Origin: an uncultured Eubacteriales bacterium
GTDB taxonomy: Bacteria > Bacillota > Clostridia > Oscillospirales > Butyricicoccaceae
NCBI GenBank assembly: GCA_910586105.1
Contig: CAJUGU010000172.1
Location: forward strand, 1 to 5,302
DNA length: 5,302 bases
Direction of reading: 5' to 3'
Below are positions 1 through 5,302 of this stretch, one piece after another. Each line of letters opens with the position of its first letter. Position 1 is the first letter of the stretch. Position numbers and translations under genes: made by a program. The notes under the pieces are model-generated. The model was not told the origin of the DNA. It was given only the letters and a program-made list of their open reading frames with translations, and made no database searches.

Positions 1-7
1 ATTTTAA

Positions 8-928
8 TTATATCTCATTAGCCACTTCTGTTACAACTTTAGTATAGCATTTCACGGTTTCCCACTTGTCTGCAAAGGACTTTTTCAGCCTGTGGTATTG
101 CCCTCGGGCCTTTACATAAGCGCTGTTAACCTTCCGGTTCTTTGCCGAACCAGTATCAAATATGGTTTTATAGCGCGTCATAAAGCTGTCCAGTTTATCC
201 AAATAAATATTTGCAAGAATAGGGCTTACCCCGCTTCCCTGCGGTGTACCGGCATAGGTTTTGTGGAATGTCCACTGCTCCATATACCCCGCCCGCAGGA
301 ATTTCCAGATGAGGCCGAGAAAATATTCATCAGCAATCCGCTCCCGCAGGATTTGAACCATCACATGATGGTCAAAACTGTCGAAACAGGCTTTTATGTC
401 GCCCTCCACAAACCACACTGCGCCCTTGAAATTGATATCAATATGCTTCAGTGCAGTATGGCAGCTTCTTTTCGGTCTGAATCCATGCGAATCCGGCGAG
501 AAATTGGGTTCATATATACTTTCAAGAATCATACGGACAACCTCCTGCACCAGCTTATCCGTCGCCGACGAAATGCCCAGCGGCCTTTTCCTGCCGCTGT
601 TTTTCTTCGGGATGTATTCCCGCCGTGCGGGTTTTGGCTGATAACTGTGGTCTTTCAGGGAAGCGATAATCTTTTGGATGCGTTTGTCACTCATCCCATC
701 AATCGTTTCCCCGTCCGTTCCTGCCGTCATATTTCCCTGCCCGGTGCAAATGTTATTGTAGGCAAGATAATAGAATTCAGGATTATAGAGATTTCGATAA
801 AGTCTTTGGAATTGATACGATTTATCCTGTGACTTCAAACTTAGAGTTTTCAATACTTCTGTTGGATTTCTCAACGTCTCCACGTCCTTCCTGAAAAATA
901 TTGAAAGCAGACTGCCCTCCTTCGCCAT
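8..928 (-). CDS. ltrA: Group II intron reverse transcriptase/maturase, truncated before the YxDD motif
   Basis: This is the N-terminal half of an LtrA-like intron-encoded protein, which normally reverse transcribes the intron and acts as splicing maturase. Visible blocks are RT0 (about 41-78, including RLYRNLYNPEF and GTDGETIDGMS), RT1 (KKNSGRKRPLGIS, 108-120), RT2 (HGFRPKRSCHTAL, 148-160), RT3 with the first catalytic Asp (VEGDIKACFDSFDH, D177) and RT4 (GTPQGSGVSPILANIYL, 227-243). The frame ends at residue 306. The family is usually 550-620 residues, so the YxDD block, the thumb, maturase domain X and any DNA-binding/endonuclease part are absent. The last 15 or so residues (KCYTKVVTEVANEI) do not look like the family. 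ATG at 928 is the first possible start after an upstream in-frame TGA. It has no ribosome binding site before it, and the GTG at codon 16 (V16-ETLRNPTEVL) is an alternative. Reverse transcriptase identity is near certain; whether this is a real truncation or a frameshift is open. Confidence 0.9.
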   Translation of the reverse strand: MAKEGSLLSIFFRKDVETLRNPTEVLKTLSLKSQDKSYQFQRLYRNLYNPEFYYLAYNNICTGQGNMTAGTDGETIDGMSDKRIQKIIASLKDHSYQPKPARREYIPKKNSGRKRPLGISSATDKLVQEVVRMILESIYEPNFSPDSHGFRPKRSCHTALKHIDINFKGAVWFVEGDIKACFDSFDHHVMVQILRERIADEYFLGLIWKFLRAGYMEQWTFHKTYAGTPQGSGVSPILANIYLDKLDSFMTRYKTIFDTGSAKNRKVNSAYVKARGQYHRLKKSFADKWETVKCYTKVVTEVANEI

Positions 929-1140
929 GTGAACGGCGCTACCGTCTCAAACTACTATGAGGGCTGTGTTTCCTTATCGGATTTTCAACGGCTTTCCGCA
1001 TAGCCATATCCCTATGGCGCTCCGACTTAGGAAATCTCCGTTTAGGTTCGTTTGGAAATTAGCTTATCGTGTTGTCGGACAGGACGTTCGTCATTTACCG
1101 CTTCCTGCGGTTGGCCGCGTCCGAGTATCATGCATCGGCA

Positions 1141-1147
1141 CTACTCT
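1141..1147 (-). other. Predicted EBS1 of the intron
   Basis: On the minus strand this reads AGAGTAG, in the loop of a 4-bp stem (GGTA 1155-1152 with TGCC 1140-1137) that sits on the 7-bp GCGTCCG/CGGACGC stem. It can pair over seven bases with CTATTTT at 1556-1550, the seven bases just before the intron, with two G-U wobbles. The preceding base is A (1148), which would predict a T as first base of the 3' exon (delta-delta'). That fits a Tyr codon, the residue I would expect after NAYF in VirD4. Confidence 0.72.
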
Positions 1148-1201
1148 TAAATACCTTTGCCGGACGCGCACAGCAATTTATAACCGCCGTATGCTGTGAA
1201 C

Positions 1202-1206
1202 AACGC
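1202..1206 (-). other. Predicted EBS2 of the intron
   Basis: On the minus strand this reads GCGTT, inside the 8-nt loop of a GAAC/GTTC hairpin (1213-1210 with 1201-1198). It can pair with AATGC at 1561-1557 (one G-U), which is positions -12 to -8 before the intron, the normal IBS2 place. It lies about 55 nt before EBS1 in the RNA, a spacing like that of LtrB-type introns. Confidence 0.6.
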
Positions 1207-1537
1207 TAAGTTCTGCCTCTGACTGTCCAGCAGGCAATCCAGCTTTTATCCTTATACACGATGTTTCATCTTGACACTATGGCACTGGGCGTTACCCCAG
1301 CCCTAAGTCGCAGTCCGACGGTTGGACTGACTTGTGCCTTTCCCGACATGCTACACTCCCCTTTGGGTTTCCCCGCCGGATTAGTCGGTTGATGATAGGA
1401 TGCATTTCACAAGAGGGCTGCGTTCCTCCCTTCCGTTGGATTTTGTGATTTGCAGTGATACTTTTACCTACCGCTTGCTAAAGGCGGTATCCATAACAAA
1501 CCCGCGCACAATCTTCGGGTTTTATCCGAAGTTGTGC

Positions 1538-2212
1538 TTACGGACGCACAAAATAGGCATTTTGACCATATTGCGCTGAGTCGCCCCCACTGGTATTAAT
1601 CAGCGTTTTCGCAAGAATTTTTGCATACTTTTCTGCCTTTGCTTTTGCAGGAAGATTGTCCGGTTCGGCCTTATAGATATCCATGTAGCGGTTCACCAGA
1701 TTCAGCAGATTCATGCCATCCGAGCGTGTTGGATTTCGCAAATCAAGTACCGCAATTTGGTATCCATAGCAATCTTTCGCGATGCCTGCGTAGTTGCGGA
1801 ACAGGTCGCCTTTTGTATCGGTACAAAGAAAAGACATTCCCGATGCGAGCGCATATTCGATGTTGGGATACAAAAAGAACGCTGTTTTCCCGGCCCCGCT
1901 TGCAGCAGTCATCATGGCGTGGATATCGTCGGTATCAACCAGCGCAGTCACTTTATTTTTTGGTCCTTCGCAGCCTAGAATTAGCCCTTGCTTTTTTGGT
2001 AAGTTTTTACCTTGCCGCCATAGTGCTGGCTGAAATGGAACGCGGGTATAGGTGCGCTGAATTTCCTTCTTTGTCGCCCATCGCGCTGTACCGTGCTGCC
2101 CATCGCCAACCGTTTTGGATTTGATATTGTCTAGGGCGTAGTGCTGCGAACAAAACGCAAGCCCGCCGATTACGATCACCATAAGCCCTGCCGAGAGAAC
2201 CAGCATCAGCAT
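1538..2212 (-). CDS. virD4: VirD4-like conjugal transfer coupling protein (CD1115 type), 5' exon interrupted by group II intron
   Basis: This is the type IV coupling protein, a membrane ATPase that brings the relaxase-DNA complex to the conjugation channel. The N-terminus has one membrane segment (about residues 2-22), then the family signature GDGQHGTARWATKKEI (37-51), a Walker A site AASGAGKT (103-110) and DTKGDLFRNYAG (132-143). True exon coding ends at codon 221 (F, base 1550). The last three codons, V-R-P, and the TAA at 1540-1538 belong to the intron. Full-length members are around 600 residues, so Walker B and most of the motor are missing here and would need intron removal. The start ATG overlaps the end of the Toprim gene by 7 nt and has a GGGGGTG ribosome binding site inside that gene, which implies coupled translation. 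Identity is secure; whether spliced product is made is unknown. Confidence 0.9.
   Translation of the reverse strand: MLMLVLSAGLMVIVIGGLAFCSQHYALDNIKSKTVGDGQHGTARWATKKEIQRTYTRVPFQPALWRQGKNLPKKQGLILGCEGPKNKVTALVDTDDIHAMMTAASGAGKTAFFLYPNIEYALASGMSFLCTDTKGDLFRNYAGIAKDCYGYQIAVLDLRNPTRSDGMNLLNLVNRYMDIYKAEPDNLPAKAKAEKYAKILAKTLINTSGGDSAQYGQNAYFVRP
1550..1561 (-). other. Intron target site: IBS1 and IBS2 in virD4 exon 1
   Basis: These are the last twelve exon bases before the intron. Positions 1556-1550 (CTATTTT) form IBS1 and 1561-1557 (AATGC) form IBS2, each complementary to a loop in intron domain I. They encode the A-Y-F end of the conserved GQNAYF stretch of the coupling protein, so the intron targets a conserved coding site. 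Confidence 0.65.
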
Positions 2213-3642
2213 AATTTCACCCCCATTTCGATTTGTTGCTGAGCCTGCTGTTGTTCCTGCGCGTCAGCTTCGTATTTCACCACCACCTTTGTACAGGATG
2301 CCGCCAGATGGAGCCATGCATCAGCCATTTCTTCCTTCTCCGGCTGGGTGCGAATCCCCTGCGCGGTTGCCTTTGTCATGACAGATTGAAGTTCTGTCAG
2401 GAGTGCTTCTGAGCGTCCCTTTAACGCACTTTGATTCTGGTTCGGCCAAACTTCTCTCTGTAAAAATGCAGAAACTTCGGATTCTGCTACAGGAGCGCGA
2501 AGCTGACGGCGCTCCCGCAAAGCTGCCGCCAGCGCGAAAGCTGCTGCCGATTCCATGCGTTCCATCGCCTGTTCAAAGCGACCAACTTGCAGATCGCGCT
2601 CATACCCTTTCAAAAGCGGCGGAATCTGCTGCGCGGCAAAACGGGCATTTGCTTTTTCTGCAAGTCTTGCGATCCGTTCACAGATCGACGGCGCAGCAAG
2701 CATCTGCGGATGTTCCTCCCCCGGCTCGGCCGATCTGCCACAGCACGCAAACAATTCCGAATTCCAGTCCTTCGACCTCGGAAGCCCAACGGCAATATCG
2801 CGATAGCCTTTATCCTGCAGGATTTCCCGAAGCCGCCCGATTGCTGTGATGCCTGCCGGATCATGGTCAAGGCAAAGCGCAATCCGCTGAAGTTTCGGAT
2901 TCTGCCCCAGCATCCAGAGCATGGCGTGCTCGCTCGTGCCGCACAATGCGACGTAGCTATGCTTCTGCCAATCTTTTTGGTATAGCGTGACAAATGACAT
3001 CAAATCGATTGGCGCTTCAAAAACGTACAGTCGCCTGCTCGTTCCGATATGGTGGAAACTATACCGTGCATCGCAGCCGATTACATTTCGCTTAAATGGC
3101 TGCTCACCCAGTCCGCGCTTGTGTGCATGACGGGCAACGCCGTGTTCATCCATCCCGACGAACACGGCGTTGTGCTGCTCCATATGATTGAATTTTTCAC
3201 AGCTCTCATAAAGCAGACCAGCTTCCGCAAACGCATTCACGACTTTGCTTCCAATCAGACGCTTTCTCGTCAGATATGCAAAAGCCCGACGCATATCCGG
3301 ATTTGCGTCAGGCAATACAAACGGCTGCGGCGGCTTGGGCGGTTCGCGGGCCTGCTGTTTCACTGGCTGATAGGTTTCGCCCTGCTCCCCGCCGAGCAAG
3401 CGTATCACGGCTTCCGCATAGCCTACGCCGTAAAACTTCTGCACGAAAGAAATCGCTCCGCCGCCCTGCTGCGCAGAATGGTCATACCAGCGGTTACCGC
3501 TGACGGTAATGCTATGATCGCTGGCAAGGCGCTTCTCACGCCCGGACGGAAGCAACTTTTCGCCCTGCCGCCGCAAAAACTCAACCAAGTCCACACTGCT
3601 GGCCTGTCGCTTTTGCTCCTCAGTAAAATGTATGTATGGCAT
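2206..3642 (-). CDS. DUF3991 and Toprim domain-containing protein (conjugative element primase-like)
   Basis: This cytoplasmic protein of 478 residues belongs to the DnaG-like Toprim family common in Firmicutes conjugative elements, where it sits next to relaxase and VirD4. The N-terminus (about 35-85) resembles the primase CHC2 fold (RWYDHSAQQGGGAISFVQKF and then an AVIRLLGG helix) but has no zinc-binding cysteines. DUF3991 covers about 110-190. The Toprim core is about 203-290: E209 and D213 in VFEAPIDLMSF, CGTSEHA at 234-240, and the acidic pair D259/D261 in CLDHDPAG, followed by KDWN at 291-294. The rest is predicted helical, with a Gln-rich tail. A role in DNA processing or priming during transfer is inferred from the family; enzymatic activity is not shown by the sequence. 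The ATG at 3642 follows GGGAGGTG with good spacing. The next gene, virD4, overlaps its end. Confidence 0.87.
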   Translation of the reverse strand: MPYIHFTEEQKRQASSVDLVEFLRRQGEKLLPSGREKRLASDHSITVSGNRWYDHSAQQGGGAISFVQKFYGVGYAEAVIRLLGGEQGETYQPVKQQAREPPKPPQPFVLPDANPDMRRAFAYLTRKRLIGSKVVNAFAEAGLLYESCEKFNHMEQHNAVFVGMDEHGVARHAHKRGLGEQPFKRNVIGCDARYSFHHIGTSRRLYVFEAPIDLMSFVTLYQKDWQKHSYVALCGTSEHAMLWMLGQNPKLQRIALCLDHDPAGITAIGRLREILQDKGYRDIAVGLPRSKDWNSELFACCGRSAEPGEEHPQMLAAPSICERIARLAEKANARFAAQQIPPLLKGYERDLQVGRFEQAMERMESAAAFALAAALRERRQLRAPVAESEVSAFLQREVWPNQNQSALKGRSEALLTELQSVMTKATAQGIRTQPEKEEMADAWLHLAASCTKVVVKYEADAQEQQQAQQQIEMGVKLC

Positions 3643-3678
3643 CTTTCACACCTCCCGATTCTCACCTGAAATTTCACC

Positions 3679-3707
3679 TTGACAAAATGTTCCTGCCGTG
3701 ATATAGT
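3679..3707 (+). promoter_or_regulatory. Sigma70/sigmaA promoter of the fluoride cassette
   Basis: A perfect -35 TTGACA (3679-3684) is followed after 17 bases by TATAGT (3702-3707). Transcription would start near 3713-3715, just before the riboswitch aptamer, so the leader is about 115 nt. The position, facing away from the Toprim gene, gives the antiporter its own transcript independent of the transfer operon. Confidence 0.85.
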
Positions 3708-3719
3708 GGATGCATCATA

Positions 3720-3780
3720 AAGGGAATGAAGTTCTCCCAAGGGAAACCTGAACCGCTTATTTAAGCTGATGACTTCTGTG
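3720..3780 (+). promoter_or_regulatory. Fluoride riboswitch aptamer (crcB motif)
   Basis: The leader matches the crcB RNA consensus as I remember it from structurally studied examples. Stem 1 is GGGA/TCCC (3722-3725 with 3735-3738) closing the loop ATGAAGTTC. Next comes an optional small hairpin AGG-GAAA-CCT (3740-3749), then AACCGCTT and stem 2 GCTT/AAGC (3755-3758 with 3763-3766), and the highly conserved CTGATGACTTC. The loop bases GAAGT (3728-3732) pair with ACTTC (3772-3776) to form the pseudoknot that encloses the fluoride-binding pocket. The downstream gene is an ion antiporter, one of the gene classes known under this riboswitch. Because the second half of the aptamer is also the 5' arm of a terminator, fluoride binding should turn expression on by preventing termination. 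A sequence-model search was not possible here. Confidence 0.9.
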
Positions 3781-3811
3781 ATATTACGTCGCAGGAAGCA
3801 TCAGCTTTTTT
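3763..3811 (+). terminator. Intrinsic terminator forming the riboswitch expression platform
   Basis: AAGCTGATG (3763-3771) pairs with CATCAGCTT (3799-3807). The stem continues with CTTC/GAAG (3773-3776 with 3795-3798) and TGTG/CGCA (3777-3780 with 3790-3793), broken only by single bulges at 3772 and 3794, around a 9-nt loop. A run of six T follows at 3806-3811. Its 5' arm includes aptamer stem 2 and the 3' pseudoknot strand, so the two structures exclude each other. Read on the minus strand there is no T tract, so it should not stop the transfer operon transcript. Confidence 0.9.
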
Positions 3812-3816
3812 GCGGC

Positions 3817-3824
3817 AAAGGAGG
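3817..3824 (+). promoter_or_regulatory. Ribosome binding site that sets the antiporter start
   Basis: AAAGGAGG lies six bases before the ATG at 3831. It decides the start: a longer reading frame opens at a TTG at 3810, but that codon lies inside the terminator T tract and has no ribosome binding site. Confidence 0.9.
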
Positions 3825-3830
3825 ATTTTT

Positions 3831-5030
3831 ATGTTAACTTCCCTCGCATTCGTTTTCCTGTCAGGTCTTGCGGCAGCGTCTATTTGTCAGCGCATGAGAT
3901 TACCGCGAATTATTGGTATGCTGATCGCTGGCATTGTAATAGGCCCCCATATTTTCAATCTTCTCGATCCATCTATTCTCAGGATCTCTGCGGATCTCAG
4001 ACAAATGGCACTCGTCATTATCCTGCTGAAAGCTGGGCTAACGCTGAACTTGTCCGACCTGAAAAAAGTCGGGCGACCTGCTGTCTTAATATCGTTTGTC
4101 CCTGCTTGCTTTGAAGTGATTGCTTACTTTCTATTCGCCCCCCAGTTGCTTGGTATTACCAGAATGGATGCTGCTGTATTGGGTGCGGTAATGAGTGCCG
4201 TTTCCCCAGCTGTTGTCGTGCCGAGGATGGTACGGCTGATAGAATCCCAATACGGAACAAAACATTGTGTTCCACAGCTGATTCTTGCTGGAGCATCGTG
4301 TGATGATGTTTTTGTAATTGTATTATTCTCAACTTTTACAACGATGGCTCAGGGCGGTTCCGCGAGAATCACAGATTTTATAAACATCCCTATTTCAATC
4401 TTCTTGGGGATTGCAGTGGGAGCTGCTGTCGGCTGGATGCTCAGTTCATTTTTGGAAATCATGCGTTCACATCAACAAGAAATCCGCAGCAGTTTGAAAA
4501 CGATTATTATGCTTTCGATTTCTTTTATATTGCTTGCATTGGAAGCACATATAAAGAAATATATCCCTGTTTCCGGATTGCTCGCAGTGATTAGCATGGC
4601 ATGTATTCTTCAGATAAAGTGTCCTCCTTCTGTATCACAGGGGCTGTCTGCAAAATTCGGAAAGCTATGGCTCGGAGCCGAAGTGCTATTATTTGTACTG
4701 GTAGGTGCAGCAGTTGATATTCGGTACACATTAAACGCTGGAGTTCCCGCTGCAGCCATGATTATAGCTGCGCTTCTAATCCGATCGGCCGGAGTTTTCC
4801 TTTGCCTTATCGGTACACAGTTGAATCGTAAAGAACGTATTTTCTGCATCATTGCATACTTGCCGAAAGCTACTGTACAGGCTGCGATTGGAGCTGTACC
4901 GTTGGCACTTGGTTTGCCTTGCGGTCAAATCGTTTTATCCGTTGCCGTTTTAAGTATCATGATAACTGCTCCGCTTGGTGCTCTCGGCATTGATCTCAGT
5001 TTTTCTGCATTATTGACGTATGATGGATAA
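3831..5030 (+). CDS. Cation:proton antiporter (Na_H_Exchanger family), under fluoride riboswitch control
   Basis: This is an inner-membrane antiporter of 399 residues with about 12 hydrophobic segments, the size expected for the CPA transporter core with no cytosolic regulatory domain. Recognisable parts are RLPRIIGMLIAGIVIGPHIF (23-42), LLKAGLTLN (65-73), the discontinuous-helix region MSAVSPAVVVP (121-131), GASCDDVFVIVLF (154-166) whose Asp pair D158-D159 matches the ion-binding site of the family, a conserved Arg near 318 and LPKATVQAAIG (344-354). Antiporters of this kind occur under fluoride riboswitches, where they are thought to help cells survive fluoride or the accompanying acid and ion stress. 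Exported ion and mechanism cannot be read from sequence. It has its own promoter, switch and ribosome binding site and runs opposite to both flanking genes, so it looks like inserted cargo. The start is set by AAAGGAGG upstream of ATG 3831. Confidence 0.9.
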   Translation: MLTSLAFVFLSGLAAASICQRMRLPRIIGMLIAGIVIGPHIFNLLDPSILRISADLRQMALVIILLKAGLTLNLSDLKKVGRPAVLISFVPACFEVIAYFLFAPQLLGITRMDAAVLGAVMSAVSPAVVVPRMVRLIESQYGTKHCVPQLILAGASCDDVFVIVLFSTFTTMAQGGSARITDFINIPISIFLGIAVGAAVGWMLSSFLEIMRSHQQEIRSSLKTIIMLSISFILLALEAHIKKYIPVSGLLAVISMACILQIKCPPSVSQGLSAKFGKLWLGAEVLLFVLVGAAVDIRYTLNAGVPAAAMIIAALLIRSAGVFLCLIGTQLNRKERIFCIIAYLPKATVQAAIGAVPLALGLPCGQIVLSVAVLSIMITAPLGALGIDLSFSALLTYDG

Positions 5031-5088
5031 ATTCAACGAAAGCTATTCTACCACCATAAATAATCAATCTGCTCCTGTGCTGACAAAG

Positions 5089-5302
5089 CTATAATTTTAG
5101 CGTGTTTTCGTGGTCGCCGGCTTTATGTCCGAGAGCTATTTTCTTCTCACGGATTTTCTGCCGCAGCTTGCTGTCCACTGAGACGCGCAGAGCGCCATCC
5201 GCTGGTGGCTGCTGGTCGCGGAAAATATTTCCCATATGGTGCAGCAGGCGCGTCGCGGATTGATAGATGGAAATCGGCTGACGTATTTGTGCATCTGAAT
5301 TC
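5089..5302 (-). CDS. C-terminal end of probable MobP3-family relaxase (partial, 5' end outside window)
   Basis: A frame open from the right edge of the window ends at TAG (5091-5089), giving 70 residues. The segment SATRLLHHMGNIFRD, then VDSKLRQKIREKKIALGHK and GDHE, resembles the C-terminal tail I recall for MobP3 relaxases of Clostridia elements (TRLLHHMGxIFRD, VDSKxR and GHKxDDHE). A relaxase nicks the transfer origin and leads the DNA through the channel. The catalytic N-terminal domain is not in the window, so the call rests on tail similarity and on gene order (relaxase, Toprim, VirD4 on one strand). It converges with the antiporter gene; the stop codons are 58 bases apart, with only a weak GCTA/TAGC repeat (5088-5101) and no convincing terminator between them. 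Confidence 0.68.
   Translation of the reverse strand, partial: NSDAQIRQPISIYQSATRLLHHMGNIFRDQQPPADGALRVSVDSKLRQKIREKKIALGHKAGDHENTLKL

Larger units (their letters stand above)
1..1549 (-). mobile_element. Group II intron inserted in virD4, 5' end at 1549, left end of window reached
   Basis: The intron reads on the minus strand. Its 5' boundary is GTGCG at 1549-1545, the canonical group II start, placed exactly where the VirD4 reading frame loses homology (after N-A-Y-F) and hits a stop three codons later. It holds about 620 nt of structured non-coding RNA followed by a reverse transcriptase ORF, the standard domain I-IV order. Two exon-binding sequences in hairpin loops can pair with the bases just upstream of the boundary. 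The IEP type (LtrA-like) and paired EBS1/EBS2 suggest a IIA/mitochondrial-like intron. Domains V and VI and the 3' splice site are not in the window. The last 50 or so bases (1-51) may no longer be intron, because the RT homology stops there. Confidence 0.88.
929..1549 (-). ncRNA. Group II intron ribozyme, domains I to start of IV
   Basis: No protein-coding gene is credible here. The stretch is the 5' catalytic RNA of the intron, read on the minus strand. Base-paired elements can be seen directly: 1507-1511/1532-1536 plus 1513-1518/1526-1531 (an 11-bp hairpin with one bulge next to the 5' end), 1469-1474/1484-1489, 1311-1316/1324-1329, 1285-1289/1296-1300, and 1117-1123/1161-1167 (7 bp, enclosing the EBS1 arm). 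The density of perfect short inverted repeats, the GTGCG start and the RT gene that follows together identify the domain. I did not fold the whole RNA, so domains II and III are not individually assigned, and the domain IV boundary is only known to be near 929. Confidence 0.82.

Noticed and set aside
92..832. Long plus-strand reading frame opposite the reverse transcriptase
   Set aside because: It is the antisense shadow of a gene with clear RT motifs and has no recognisable domain.
957..1199. Small plus-strand frame within the intron RNA
   Set aside because: It lies in structured ribozyme sequence on the wrong strand, and no coding signal is visible.
3049..3669. Plus-strand frame of about 200 codons opposite the Toprim gene start
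   Set aside because: It is a shadow of the well supported minus-strand gene, with no ribosome binding site or domain signal.
3714..3742. Possible minus-strand promoter for the Toprim gene (TATGAT with TTGGGA)
   Set aside because: Spacing is 15 bases and the -35 is poor. The motif coincides with conserved riboswitch bases, so chance is likelier.
3810..3830. Seven-residue N-terminal extension of the antiporter
   Set aside because: It would begin within the terminator T tract without a ribosome binding site, whereas ATG 3831 has AAAGGAGG at ideal distance.
5088..5101. GCTA/TAGC inverted repeat as a bidirectional terminator
   Set aside because: A 4-bp stem with an AT-rich loop and no clear T tract is too weak to call.
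5297..5302. Window ends exactly at GAATTC, suggesting a cloned EcoRI end
   Set aside because: Two other uncut GAATTC sites occur inside (773-778 and 2759-2764), so this is only a hint of a cloning junction and not a biological feature.

Overview
This window looks like part of an integrative conjugative element (Tn1549/CTn-type) from a gut-type member of the Clostridia. The basis is the transfer genes, which resemble the MobP3 relaxase, DUF3991/Toprim and CD1115-family VirD4 proteins typical of those elements, together with roughly balanced GC and strong AGGAGG-type ribosome binding sites. The species cannot be named from the sequence.

Layout. Read on the minus strand from right to left, the transfer module runs as follows: the C-terminal end of a probable MobP3 relaxase (5302-5089), a complete DUF3991/Toprim primase-like gene (3642-2206), and the start of a VirD4-type coupling protein (2212 onward, overlapping the previous gene). 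The virD4 frame is interrupted after codon 221 by a group II intron whose 5' end lies at 1549. The intron contributes about 620 nt of ribozyme and then an intron-encoded reverse transcriptase (928-8). That ORF stops before the catalytic YxDD motif, so the intron's right arm and the 3' exon of virD4 are either outside the window or lost. Predicted EBS1/IBS1 and EBS2/IBS2 pairings support the exact insertion point.

Between the relaxase and Toprim genes, in the opposite orientation, sits a self-contained plus-strand cassette: a sigma70-type promoter (3679-3707), a crcB-type fluoride riboswitch aptamer (3720-3780), an overlapping intrinsic terminator (3763-3811), a strong ribosome binding site, and a 399-residue cation:proton antiporter (3831-5030). 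The likely logic is that fluoride stabilises the aptamer pseudoknot, which prevents the terminator from forming, and the antiporter is then made. This is inferred from the known behaviour of the riboswitch class.

The most interesting point is the combination: a fluoride-sensing resistance unit apparently carried as cargo inside the transfer operon of a conjugative element, whose coupling-protein gene is itself split by a possibly damaged group II intron. The 58 bases between the antiporter and relaxase stop codons hold only a weak short inverted repeat and no convincing terminator.
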